From: an uncultured Paraglaciecola sp.
GTDB lineage: Bacteria; Pseudomonadota; Gammaproteobacteria; Enterobacterales; Alteromonadaceae
Length of the DNA stretch: 40,226 nt
Direction: 5' to 3'
NCBI RefSeq assembly: GCF_913020055.1
Contig: NZ_CAJWCF010000036.1
Span: forward strand, 1-40,226
Below, in pieces: positions 7,909-16,659 of this stretch. Each line of letters opens with the position of its first letter. The stretch's first letter is position 1. Under the pieces are notes generated by a model. That model had not been told where the DNA came from. It was given only the letters and a program-made list of their open reading frames with translations, and did not search any database. A program made the translations under genes and the position numbers.

Positions 7909-10900
7909 ATGGTAAAAAATAGCGTTAAACGAATGAGGCATTTTCTCTCAGCCTCAGTCGCCATATCCTTGAGCGTAGCTCTATCAGGATGTGGTGGCGA
8001 AGCCTCAACTAATACAGATATTGCATCAGTCGACGTCACCACACCGGTTGAAGATTGGGTAATGGTCTGGAATGACGAATTTGATGGTACGTCAATTGAC
8101 AGCAGCAACTGGACTCATGAAGTAAATTGTAGTGGCGGTGGTAATCAAGAACAACAATGTTATACCGATAGCCCAGACAACTCTTTTGTTGCTGATGGCA
8201 ACTTAAACATTGTCGCCAAACCTTCTGTTGATGGCGAACCGCTTCCTTACACGTCTGCTCGCATGTCGACAAAAAATAAAGGTGACTGGAAATACGGACG
8301 TTTTGAAATGCGTGCAAAACTCCCATCAGGACAAGGCTCATGGCCCGCCTTTTGGATGCTTCCTACAGATGAAGTTTATGGCGGCTGGCCAAAGTCAGGC
8401 GAAATCGACATAGTTGAATCAGTTAACCTAAAAGTACCTAATGCAGAGGGCGTCGAAGAAAATAATATTTATGGTACCCTGCACTACGGTCTTGACTGGC
8501 CAAATAATGAACAGTCAGGCAAAGCTTATGCTCTTCCCGAAAACGTTAACCCTGCTGACGATTTTCATACTTATGCCATAGAATGGCAAGAGGGTGAAAT
8601 CCGTTGGTATATGGATGGTTACCTTTATGCCACGCAATTACAATCTGAAGTTAGATTTAATAGTAAAGGTGAATCAGTTGGTCTAGTACATAAAGGTTGG
8701 TTTGCTGAATATTACGATATTATTACCGGCCAACTAGAAACCCACTGGGACCCAGCCCCATTCGATCAAGACTTCCATATCTTACTGAATTTTGCTGTCG
8801 GCGGAAGCTTTCCTGAAAACACCAACAATGGTGGAATAGATCCAGCAGCGTTTGCTGACAGTCAAGCTTACGTAATTGACTACGTACGTGTCTATGAATG
8901 TGCATCTGACCCAATGACTGGCGCTGGATGTGAAACAATTCGTAATGGTTATAAAGTTGAAGCCTCTGATGAAGTCCCAGACGGGGCTTTGGTATTAGGT
9001 AAAGCACCCACACCGACTCCTCCAGTGCCTGATGTTGCTGTGCCTATCACTATATTTGCCGATGGCGAGAATCCACTTTGGAAATTATGGGATTGTTGTG
9101 GCGGAACTATACCTGAAGTGGTTATTGACGATGCCCAACATGGTTCAGTAGCGGAGTTTCAGATACTCAACAATGACGGTGCAGTATTAGGATTTAATAG
9201 TCGCCCCGACTTCTCAGAAGGTGGCGTACCATTTAATGCCTCAGCTATGCTGACTACTGGAAGTGTCTCATTTGAAATGAAGGTTGTAGCACAACCTACT
9301 AGTTCTACCGTTTGGACAATGAAAATCGAAGCGGACAACAATACATCGTTCGCAGAGGTAGCTCTTAATACTAGCAATGAAGGTGTTGACCCAGCAGAAG
9401 GTGAGTGGCAAACCTATACGTTTAGTCTATCTGACCTAACCGACGCTGGTTTAGATATCAGTGCTATAGACGTCATCATGATATTCCCAGCTTGGGGTAC
9501 AGGTGAAGGTGCTATCTATCGTATAGACAACCTTACCATCGCAGAACCAGGCAACGTAGTTTACCCAGAGTTAGTTTTATTTGAAGACGCGATTAACCCT
9601 GCATGGCCTCTTTGGGATTGCTGTGCTGGCTCTACACCCACTGAAGAAATGGATGATGAAGCACATGGTTTAGTTGCAGAATTTTCTGTTCTAGATTCAC
9701 CAGAAACTGTTCAAGGATTCTTTGGTAGAGACAATGGTAGTTTTGATGCCTCAGCCTTATTAACTGAAGGTGTGTTCCAATTTGAAATGAAAATTGTGAC
9801 CGCTCCTGCCGATGGCACACCTTGGCTAATGAAAATAGAAGCTGATGGCAATACTTCGTTTGTAGAAGTTAATTTAAACACTAGTACTGAAGGTGTCGAC
9901 CCTGTTCCAGGCGTATGGCAAACCTATACTTTTGATTTATTAACAATGGCTGACGCAGGTCTAGATATTAGCGCTATAGATGTAGTCATGATATTCCCAG
10001 CATGGGGAGCAGGTGCTGGTGCAGTCTATCGTGTGGACAACGCCAAAATCTTCAACCCTAATGCAACTTCAGGTGGTCCAACTGGCCCTAGATTAGTCGC
10101 TTTCAATAATGCGGAAAATCCGGAATGGCCACTATGGGACTGTTGTGCAGGCTCTACACCTACAGTTGAAATGGACGATGCAGACCACGGCGCCGTTGCA
10201 GAATTTTCTGTTCTAGATTCACCGGAGACCGTTCAAGGCTTCTTTGGTCGAGATAATGGCAGTTTTGATGCTTCGGCATTATTAACAACTGGTAATTTCA
10301 GCTTTGAAATGAAAATTGTGACTGCGCCAGCAGATGGCACACCATGGTTAATGAAAATCGAATCTGACGGCAATACATCGTTTGTAGAACTTAACTTAAA
10401 TATGAGTATTGAAGGGGTCGACCCTGTTGCTGGTGTTTGGCAAACCTATACGTTTGATTTGTTATCTATGGCTGATGCAGGTTTAGACCTAAGTGCTATT
10501 GACGTAATTATGGTATTCCCAGCGTGGGGCGCAGGAGCTGGCGCAGTATATCGTGTAGACAATGTGATCATCGGAAATCCTAGTGATTCAGGATCAGATA
10601 GTGATGCGGCTCTAACCTTATACGCAGATGCAATTAATGCGGAATGGCCTTTGTGGGATTGTTGTGCAGGCTCTACGCCAACAGAACAAGCCGATGATGC
10701 TGAGCATGGTTCAGTTGCAGAGTTCTCTGTTCTCGGTTCTCCTGATACGGTTCAAGGCTTTTATAGCCGCGATGTAGGCACACCTTTTGACGCTGAAAGT
10801 ATCATCTCAGGAACCTTCAGTTTCGAAATGAAAATTGTTTCAGCTCCTGCTGAGGGCACACCTTGGATCCTTAAAATGGAAGCAGGCGATGCCACTTCAG

Positions 10901-11103
10901 ATACAGGCGACTTAAACCTCAACACGAGTAACGAAGGTGCTGAGCCGGTTGCCGGCGAATGGCAAACCTACACATTTGATGTATTAACCCTGTTAGATGC
11001 TGGCTTAGATATCAGTGCCATTGACGTGGTCATGATATTTCCAGCTTGGGGTGCAGGTGCAGGTGCAGTCTATCGTTTAGACAACGTAGTCTTTAGACCA
11101 TAG
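7909..11103 (+). CDS. GH16 beta-glucanase lipoprotein with four C-terminal WDCC repeats
   Basis: 1064 residues. Lipoprotein signal ends SVALSGC (Cys28). GH16 catalytic domain about 48-332 with E-x-D-x-x-E at SGEIDIVE (Glu165, Asp167, Glu170). Compared with the neighbouring GH16 it has an insert after the active site (about 171-212) and a pair of Cys near the end (331, 341). A Pro/Thr linker (about 365-376) leads to four tandem domains of about 163 residues: 380-545, 554-716, 727-889, 901-1064. Each begins with W-x-LWDCC(A/G)G and ends with a beta-rich FPAWGxGxGA-Y-R-x-DN motif, resembling a galactose-binding-like sandwich of the kind that binds glycans; I do not recognise the family with certainty. 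The enzyme probably cuts laminarin-like glucan at the cell surface, with the repeats holding the polymer. First gene of the rightward arm, upstream of the TonB receptor. Confidence 0.9.
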   Translation: MVKNSVKRMRHFLSASVAISLSVALSGCGGEASTNTDIASVDVTTPVEDWVMVWNDEFDGTSIDSSNWTHEVNCSGGGNQEQQCYTDSPDNSFVADGNLNIVAKPSVDGEPLPYTSARMSTKNKGDWKYGRFEMRAKLPSGQGSWPAFWMLPTDEVYGGWPKSGEIDIVESVNLKVPNAEGVEENNIYGTLHYGLDWPNNEQSGKAYALPENVNPADDFHTYAIEWQEGEIRWYMDGYLYATQLQSEVRFNSKGESVGLVHKGWFAEYYDIITGQLETHWDPAPFDQDFHILLNFAVGGSFPENTNNGGIDPAAFADSQAYVIDYVRVYECASDPMTGAGCETIRNGYKVEASDEVPDGALVLGKAPTPTPPVPDVAVPITIFADGENPLWKLWDCCGGTIPEVVIDDAQHGSVAEFQILNNDGAVLGFNSRPDFSEGGVPFNASAMLTTGSVSFEMKVVAQPTSSTVWTMKIEADNNTSFAEVALNTSNEGVDPAEGEWQTYTFSLSDLTDAGLDISAIDVIMIFPAWGTGEGAIYRIDNLTIAEPGNVVYPELVLFEDAINPAWPLWDCCAGSTPTEEMDDEAHGLVAEFSVLDSPETVQGFFGRDNGSFDASALLTEGVFQFEMKIVTAPADGTPWLMKIEADGNTSFVEVNLNTSTEGVDPVPGVWQTYTFDLLTMADAGLDISAIDVVMIFPAWGAGAGAVYRVDNAKIFNPNATSGGPTGPRLVAFNNAENPEWPLWDCCAGSTPTVEMDDADHGAVAEFSVLDSPETVQGFFGRDNGSFDASALLTTGNFSFEMKIVTAPADGTPWLMKIESDGNTSFVELNLNMSIEGVDPVAGVWQTYTFDLLSMADAGLDLSAIDVIMVFPAWGAGAGAVYRVDNVIIGNPSDSGSDSDAALTLYADAINAEWPLWDCCAGSTPTEQADDAEHGSVAEFSVLGSPDTVQGFYSRDVGTPFDAESIISGTFSFEMKIVSAPAEGTPWILKMEAGDATSDTGDLNLNTSNEGAEPVAGEWQTYTFDVLTLLDAGLDISAIDVVMIFPAWGAGAGAVYRLDNVVFRP
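9046..11100 (+). repeat. Four tandem copies of a ~490-bp WDCC-domain coding unit
   Basis: The Cys-Cys pairs fall at residues 396-397, 571-572, 745-746 and 918-919, giving periods of 175, 174 and 173 residues. Copies 2 and 3 are almost the same protein and share long identical DNA stretches (for example starting at about 9676 and 10198), whereas copy 1 is the most diverged (longer loop RPDFSEGG, GG instead of AG after the Cys pair). This suggests recent duplication or gene conversion among the inner copies. Confidence 0.9.
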
Positions 11104-11111
11104 TCGTAGTC

Positions 11112-11150
11112 AGCGAGTTTTTGACCGCCTTAAGTCAATAACTCGCTTTA
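11112..11150 (+). terminator. Long hairpin between GH16 and TonB-receptor genes
   Basis: AGCGAGTT (11112-11119) pairs with AACTCGCT (11140-11147) and, after one T-T mismatch, TTGAC (11121-11125) pairs with GTCAA (11134-11138), loop CGCCTTAA. Only three T follow, so it may be a leaky terminator or an mRNA-stabilising processing site rather than a full stop between the two genes. Confidence 0.5.
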
Positions 11151-11259
11151 GATTAGTGTATCGACAAGAATTAGTAATTTTAGGTTGTTGTATTTGCTGA
11201 GTAAATCTTCCGCAAAAAGTTTCAACCTAGAATCAGAATGAAATATAAGTAGGGTAATT

Positions 11260-14217
11260 ATGAAACACATGACCTTCAAAAAAACGCGCATTGCAGCATC
11301 GGTATCTTTGCTGCTTGGCGCTAGTATGTCTTTTGCTACTCACGCTCAAGAAGTCGAGGCGGAGCCAGCGGCAGCTAGTAATGTAGAAGTAATTCAAGTA
11401 AAAGGTATTCGTGGAAGTTTAGCTCGTTCAATGGACATCAAACGAGAAGGTACTGGGGTAGTTGACGCCATTTCTGCAGAAGAAATGGGTAAATTTCCTG
11501 ATACTAACCTGGCCGAGTCATTACAACGTATTACTGGTGTAACCGTGAGTCGTTCAAACGGCGAAGGCAGCCAAATCACAGTACGTGGTTTTGGCCCTGA
11601 CTTTAACTTGATGACACTTAATGGTCGTCAAATGCCAGGTACAGGTAATAGCCGTTCTTACAACCTAGAGAATTTGTCCTCTGCGGGAGTGAGTGCATTA
11701 GAAGTATATAAAACTGCGCGCGCTGAATACCCAAGTGGTGGCATAGGTGCAACGGTTAATATCGTGACCACTCAACCCCTTACTTCTCCTGGACTAAAAT
11801 ACTCAGTTTCGGGCAAAGGTATACGCGACACATCCAATGTAGAGGGAGACTCTGTCACTCCAGAAATAGCAGCCTTGTATAGCAATACTTTTGCTGACAA
11901 TACTATTGGTATCGCTATTTCTTTGTCTCACCAAGGTCGTGACTTTCAACAGCAAAGTGCAAACATTCCTGGATGGCAAGCCGATCAAGGAACCGGTGGG
12001 CTTACTGGTGACAATGCAATAGATTTACGTGGCGTAGATTCTGAGGGTGAAAAACTAGGACATACTTATTTCCCAAGACAAATATCCTACGATATTGCTG
12101 ATGTGCAGCGCACCAGAACCAATGGCCAAGTGACATTACAATATGCGCCAACTGATGCCATGACTTTTAGTCTCGATTATACTCGCACAGAAGCACAAAC
12201 AGCCACTGAAACACGTGGCTTTGGTATCTGGTTTAACTGGGGTGGCAACCTTACTAACTATCAGCTAGATGAAAATGGTACTGCCATTAACTTTACTGAA
12301 ACAGCTAATGATTATGCACATTCTGTAGGCGCTAATACGTTTTTAGTTGAAGCTGAATCTGTAGGGTTTAATTTTGATTGGCAAGTAACAGACGATATTC
12401 ACGTAGAGTTTGATTACCACGATTCCTCAAACGCGACTAATACTGGCGGAGATAAGGGCAGTGGCAATGCAGGTAGCGTTATCATTGCGCCTAATAACAT
12501 TGTCACTAAGACTTATGATTACTCTACTGGCGAAGTACCAAATTTTGCTATGACTTGGCCTGACGGTGCAGCTGAAGCCAGTCCTAATGATTTTGATCCA
12601 CTTTTTGGTCAATTCAGCAAAGGTGAAGGTGAATCAACCGTAAAACAATACCAATTACATAGTGAATGGGTGAACCCAGACGATAGTTTCTTAGCCAATA
12701 TTAAATTTGGTGTGGCGAGTACTGAGCAAAGTATCGGTGGGTTTGGAACAGGAAGTGGTAATATAGGACCTAATGGTTACCTTGGCAATGAAGCTGTTTT
12801 TCCTGACAGTATGTTTACCCGCCAAGATACTGGAAGTCTGCTTGATGCCTTAGATGGCGGTGGCAGTGATTTAACCACTAACTACTATTATACCTTTGAC
12901 TTTGCAGAAACAGTGGCCCGTATGGTTAACTTCTTCGATAGTGTGCCACTTGACCCCTTCGATACTGCGTTATCCAGTACCAACTCTGGAGCAGTAAACG
13001 AAGAAACAACTTCTGTGTATTTACAAAGTGCGCTTTATTTCGAAGTAGCAGATATGCCGGTAGATATTAATCTAGGTGTACGTTATGAAAAAACAGACGT
13101 CACCAGTGATGTAGTTCAGCGAGTTGAAGATCAAATAGTTTGGTCAAACCCCACTGAGTGGCAATTACGCTACGAATCAGGCGGCGCACAAGATGTGAGT
13201 TTTGTAGGTGAGCACGATGTGACTTTACCGACTATAGATATCAAAGTTGAAGTGACAGATGAAATTATAGCCCGCATGTCATGGGGCAAAACGATTACTC
13301 GTGCACCTCTGGGTAACCTAGTCGGTATACGTTCCTTATCTGGCAGTCCAAAGCCGGGTAGCAGAACAGGAAGTCAAGGTAATACTAACTTGCTGCCTTT
13401 TGAATCAACCAACTTTGACTTGTCTGTAGAATATTATTACGACGATGCTAGTTATGTTTCTCTAGGTTATTTCCAGAAAGACGTGAAAAACTTTATCACC
13501 ACTACCAGTGAAACGATCACTGTAGAGGGTTTGACAGATCCACTTATTGGCCCAAGAGCAACGCAAGCTATTAGTGATTTAGTGAGCGCGTCTGGCGACC
13601 CAAGTTTTGTGCCTTCTGATGGTGCCGTTTGGCAGCAAATCATCGACAATGGTGGCGGTACATTTGACGCTATTACAGGCAATACTATTGTTTTCCAAAA
13701 CAGTAATGACCCTCTAATGGAATGGCGAGTCAGTCAACCTACAAACGGTGATACTAGAACTGTAGATGGTATTGAGTTTGCTGTGCAGCATATGTTTGGA
13801 GAGAGCGGTTTTGGTAGTGGTTTTAACTTCACTCTAGTTGACGGAGACGTTAAATACGATATAGAAAGTTTTGATCAACAGTCTCCTCTTGTAGGCTTAA
13901 GTGATTCTGCTAACTTCCAGGTGTTTTATGAAAAAGATGGCTTGTCAGTTAAAGTCACTTACGCTTGGCGTGATAACTACCTAATTGGGGTTGGTCAAGC
14001 TCAAGGTAGTGCAGAAGCACCTCCTCAGTTTGGTAAAGAATATGCACAAACTGATATCAGCGTAAATTATGATATAACGGATGAACTCACAGTATTCTTT
14101 GAGGGAATTAATATCACTAATGAAACTGAACAGGGTTATGGCCGTTACGAAGAGCAGTTCTTATTTGCTCGTCAATATGGCCCTCGCTATGCTCTGGGAG
14201 CGCGTTATACTTTCTAA
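11260..14217 (+). CDS. TonB-dependent receptor (TIGR01782-like), glycan uptake
   Basis: 985 residues. Signal peptide 1-29 (cleavage after THA). A TonB-box-like EVIQV lies at 43-47; the plug domain spans about 55-172 (GTGVVDAISAEEMGKFPDTN, LQRITGVTV, QITVRGFGPDFN, LNGR). The rest is a beta-barrel ending in the typical aromatic C-terminus (YALGARYTF). Such receptors import oligosaccharides across the outer membrane using TonB energy. The extended plug start ('IRGSLARSMDIKR') is typical of the Xanthomonas/Caulobacter-type receptor subfamily, which is commonly followed by tryptophan-halogenase-like, SapC and cupin-8 genes, exactly as here. Its position behind the GH16 gene suggests beta-glucan oligosaccharides as ligand. 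AGGG lies about 7 bases before the ATG; an internal ATG at codon 4 is a less likely start. Confidence 0.93.
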   Translation: MKHMTFKKTRIAASVSLLLGASMSFATHAQEVEAEPAAASNVEVIQVKGIRGSLARSMDIKREGTGVVDAISAEEMGKFPDTNLAESLQRITGVTVSRSNGEGSQITVRGFGPDFNLMTLNGRQMPGTGNSRSYNLENLSSAGVSALEVYKTARAEYPSGGIGATVNIVTTQPLTSPGLKYSVSGKGIRDTSNVEGDSVTPEIAALYSNTFADNTIGIAISLSHQGRDFQQQSANIPGWQADQGTGGLTGDNAIDLRGVDSEGEKLGHTYFPRQISYDIADVQRTRTNGQVTLQYAPTDAMTFSLDYTRTEAQTATETRGFGIWFNWGGNLTNYQLDENGTAINFTETANDYAHSVGANTFLVEAESVGFNFDWQVTDDIHVEFDYHDSSNATNTGGDKGSGNAGSVIIAPNNIVTKTYDYSTGEVPNFAMTWPDGAAEASPNDFDPLFGQFSKGEGESTVKQYQLHSEWVNPDDSFLANIKFGVASTEQSIGGFGTGSGNIGPNGYLGNEAVFPDSMFTRQDTGSLLDALDGGGSDLTTNYYYTFDFAETVARMVNFFDSVPLDPFDTALSSTNSGAVNEETTSVYLQSALYFEVADMPVDINLGVRYEKTDVTSDVVQRVEDQIVWSNPTEWQLRYESGGAQDVSFVGEHDVTLPTIDIKVEVTDEIIARMSWGKTITRAPLGNLVGIRSLSGSPKPGSRTGSQGNTNLLPFESTNFDLSVEYYYDDASYVSLGYFQKDVKNFITTTSETITVEGLTDPLIGPRATQAISDLVSASGDPSFVPSDGAVWQQIIDNGGGTFDAITGNTIVFQNSNDPLMEWRVSQPTNGDTRTVDGIEFAVQHMFGESGFGSGFNFTLVDGDVKYDIESFDQQSPLVGLSDSANFQVFYEKDGLSVKVTYAWRDNYLIGVGQAQGSAEAPPQFGKEYAQTDISVNYDITDELTVFFEGINITNETEQGYGRYEEQFLFARQYGPRYALGARYTF

Positions 14218-14234
14218 GGTGTAACAAGCCATAT

Positions 14235-14262
14235 AAAAGCCGCTGATGTCAGCGGCTTTTTT
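14235..14262 (+). terminator. Rho-independent terminator after the TonB receptor
   Basis: AAAGCCGCTGA (14236-14246) and TCAGCGGCTTT (14249-14259) form a GC-rich stem with a tight loop, followed by a run of T to 14262. A classic intrinsic terminator; the halogenase-like gene downstream therefore needs its own promoter. Confidence 0.9.
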
Positions 14263-14363
14263 GTAAAATGATGAATAACTTCACATTCGATAAAACCCTT
14301 TAGTTTTTTAATCCGTAAAGAACGCGTATCATAAATTTCATAGAATAATTTGGAGTGTTAAAA

Positions 14364-15920
14364 TTGGATAATTTAGTCCGAGAAGTCACTATTGTCGGTG
14401 GCGGCACTGCCGGTTGGTTAACTGCCGGAGTGATTGCAGCTGAACATATGGCGAATTCTGAGTCTGGAATTAAGGTCACTTTAATTGAATCCCCGGATGT
14501 TAAACCTATAGGTGTGGGCGAAGGCACTTGGCCTACTATGCGCGGCACTCTGCAGAAAATGGGTATTGATGAAACTGAATTTTTTCGTGAATGTGATGCG
14601 TCTTTTAAGCAAGGTGCCAAATTTGCAAAATGGGTAACAGGCGACGAAGATGATTTTTATTATCATCCGTTAGTGTTGCCTGAAGGTTATGAAAAAATTA
14701 ATTTAGCCCCCTACTGGCAACCTCAGTCAGCAAAAGTATCGTTCGCCGATGCAGTGAGTTTTCAAGGGCATTTGTGTGAAAAGGGCCTAGCACCAAAACA
14801 GATCACTACCCCTGAATATGCCCATGTCGCCAATTATGCTTATCATTTAGATGCGGGTAAGTTTTCTGCATTTTTACAAAAACATTGCACAGAAAAATTG
14901 GGGGTTAGACATGTTTTAGATCATGTCACCGCAGTTAACGCCTCAGAAAACGGTGATATTGCCTCAGTCAGCACCAAACAACATGGTGATATTAAAGGCG
15001 ATCTGTTTATTGACTGCACCGGTTTTAACTCACTGTTATTAGGTAAACATTACAACATCCCGTTTATCTGTAAAAAGCATATTCTGTTTAACGATACGGC
15101 CTTGGCTGTGCACGTGCCTTATCAAACTGAAAACGATGCAATTGCCTCACACACCATATCTACTGGGCAAAGTGCCGGCTGGATTTGGGACATTGGCCTA
15201 CCCTCTAGGCGCGGTGTAGGTCATGTGTTTTCATCTGCCCACACTACTGTTGAAAAAGCTGAAAAAGAATTACGTGACTACATCAGACCATCTCTAGGTC
15301 AACAAGCCGATGAAATAAGTATTAGAAAAATCCCCATAAATCCAGGCCATAGAAAATTATTTTGGCACAAAAACTGTGTTGCAGTAGGCCTTTCCGCAGG
15401 ATTTTTAGAGCCTTTAGAGGCCTCAGCCCTGGTCTTAGTCGAATTATCGGCTGCGATGATAAGTGAACAACTGCCCGCCAATCGCGAGGTTATGGATATT
15501 GTAGCGAAACGCTTTAATGATAAATTTTTGTATCGCTGGGACAGGATCATCGATTTTCTAAAGTTACACTATATTTTAACCAAACGAACAGACACTCAAT
15601 ATTGGCGCGACAACTGTTTAGTTGAATCTATCCCTGAAGACTTACAGACACTATTAAAACTTTGGCGTTACGAGTCACCTTGGCAACTTGACTTTGATCA
15701 TGCCGATGAAGTGTTCCCCTCAGCTAGTTACCAATACGTACTTTATGGGATGGGTTTTGAGACAACTGCGCGCCATACCACGAGACGTTCGGATAATATT
15801 GAATTAGCCCAGATGACCTTTCAAAATAATGCGCAACTCACCCAAAAATTGCTCGCCGGGTTACCAAACAACCGAGAGTTGATCAATAAAATAAAGCAAT
15901 ATGGCTTACAAAAAATTTAA
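14364..15920 (+). CDS. Flavin-dependent tryptophan halogenase-like protein
   Basis: About 518 residues. The frame opens with GTG at 14355, but GGAG (14352-14355) overlaps that codon and sits 8 bases before the TTG at 14364, which gives the N-terminus MDNLVREVTIVGGGTAGW usual in this family; I prefer TTG. Using GTG numbering: FAD-binding GGGTAGW 15-21, GVGEGTWP 53-60, catalytic-type Lys85 (DASFKQGAKF), W-x-W-x-I at 276-280, and FLEPLEAS 350-357 with the catalytic-position Glu. The key halogenase residues are therefore kept, but the WxWxIP motif reads WIWDIGLP, with the Pro displaced by two. Characterised relatives chlorinate or brominate tryptophan or indoles with reduced FAD; the TonB-receptor-linked members have no proven substrate. 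First gene of a tight three-gene set with SapC and cupin-8. Confidence 0.85.
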   Translation: MDNLVREVTIVGGGTAGWLTAGVIAAEHMANSESGIKVTLIESPDVKPIGVGEGTWPTMRGTLQKMGIDETEFFRECDASFKQGAKFAKWVTGDEDDFYYHPLVLPEGYEKINLAPYWQPQSAKVSFADAVSFQGHLCEKGLAPKQITTPEYAHVANYAYHLDAGKFSAFLQKHCTEKLGVRHVLDHVTAVNASENGDIASVSTKQHGDIKGDLFIDCTGFNSLLLGKHYNIPFICKKHILFNDTALAVHVPYQTENDAIASHTISTGQSAGWIWDIGLPSRRGVGHVFSSAHTTVEKAEKELRDYIRPSLGQQADEISIRKIPINPGHRKLFWHKNCVAVGLSAGFLEPLEASALVLVELSAAMISEQLPANREVMDIVAKRFNDKFLYRWDRIIDFLKLHYILTKRTDTQYWRDNCLVESIPEDLQTLLKLWRYESPWQLDFDHADEVFPSASYQYVLYGMGFETTARHTTRRSDNIELAQMTFQNNAQLTQKLLAGLPNNRELINKIKQYGLQKI

Positions 15921-15930
15921 AGGAAAGTAC

Positions 15931-16656
15931 ATGCCCAATCATCAATTATTGGATAACATCAACCACAAAGATGTCCATGTGATCACCCAGCATACACCTG
16001 AGTTTGGTGATAACAGTAGCTATAGTCATGTGTTTCTCTCTGAGTTTCGAGATGTACAAGCCCACTACCCCATATTTTTTCAAAAAAATGCTCAAACAGG
16101 ACAATTTGAAGCCATTGCATTGTTTGGTTTAGCCGGTGAAGAAAACTTGTTTCTAACCGATGCTGGATGGCAAGCTAGCTATTTACCCTTAAGTATCCAA
16201 AGACGGCCATTTTTAATTGGTTTTCAAGAAAGCAATGAAGATGGAGTGATTAGCGAAGAGCCAGTTATACATATTGATATGGACAGCCCTAGGATTAGCT
16301 ATAACCAAGGTGAAGCGGTGTTTTTACCACAAGGAGGTCAGAGTCCTTATTTACAACAAATGAGTACTACCTTGATGGCTATTCACCAAGGTCACCAGCA
16401 AACCCAAGCCTTTATTGATTCCTTGCAACAACATGACTTAATAGAGTCTGTAGAAATAAAAGTCACCTTAGACGATGACTCTAAGCATGCTATGAATTTT
16501 TTATATACTATTAATGAAGAAAAAGTGGCGCAACTTTCTGACCAAGTTGTAGCTGATTTTCACCGTTTAGGTTATTTAAAAGCGATTCATATGATTTTGG
16601 CGTCTATGCCAAATATGAGTCATTTAATTGCACTAAAAAATCGTCTTCTTAAATAG
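15931..16656 (+). CDS. SapC family protein
   Basis: 241 residues from the ATG at 15931, which has AAGGA 7-8 bases upstream; an in-frame ATG at 15901 would overlap the preceding gene and lacks a ribosome-binding site. The N-terminal part (PEFGDNSSYSHVFLSEFRDVQAHYPIFF) and LFLTDAGWQASYLPLSIQRRPFLIGF match SapC proteins, named after a surface-layer-associated gene but of unknown biochemical function. No signal peptide or membrane segment is visible, so it is probably cytosolic. It lies 10 bp after the halogenase-like gene and 3 bp before the cupin-8 gene, so the three are almost certainly one operon; in many marine and freshwater proteobacteria these three follow a TonB receptor of the present type. 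Confidence 0.85.
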   Translation: MPNHQLLDNINHKDVHVITQHTPEFGDNSSYSHVFLSEFRDVQAHYPIFFQKNAQTGQFEAIALFGLAGEENLFLTDAGWQASYLPLSIQRRPFLIGFQESNEDGVISEEPVIHIDMDSPRISYNQGEAVFLPQGGQSPYLQQMSTTLMAIHQGHQQTQAFIDSLQQHDLIESVEIKVTLDDDSKHAMNFLYTINEEKVAQLSDQVVADFHRLGYLKAIHMILASMPNMSHLIALKNRLLK

Positions 16657-16659
16657 ACC

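Noticed and set aside
7688..7941. Short open frames on both strands in the divergent GH16 promoter region
   Set aside because: No Shine-Dalgarno, no family-like sequence, and they overlap the start of the plus-strand GH16 gene; better explained as regulatory DNA.
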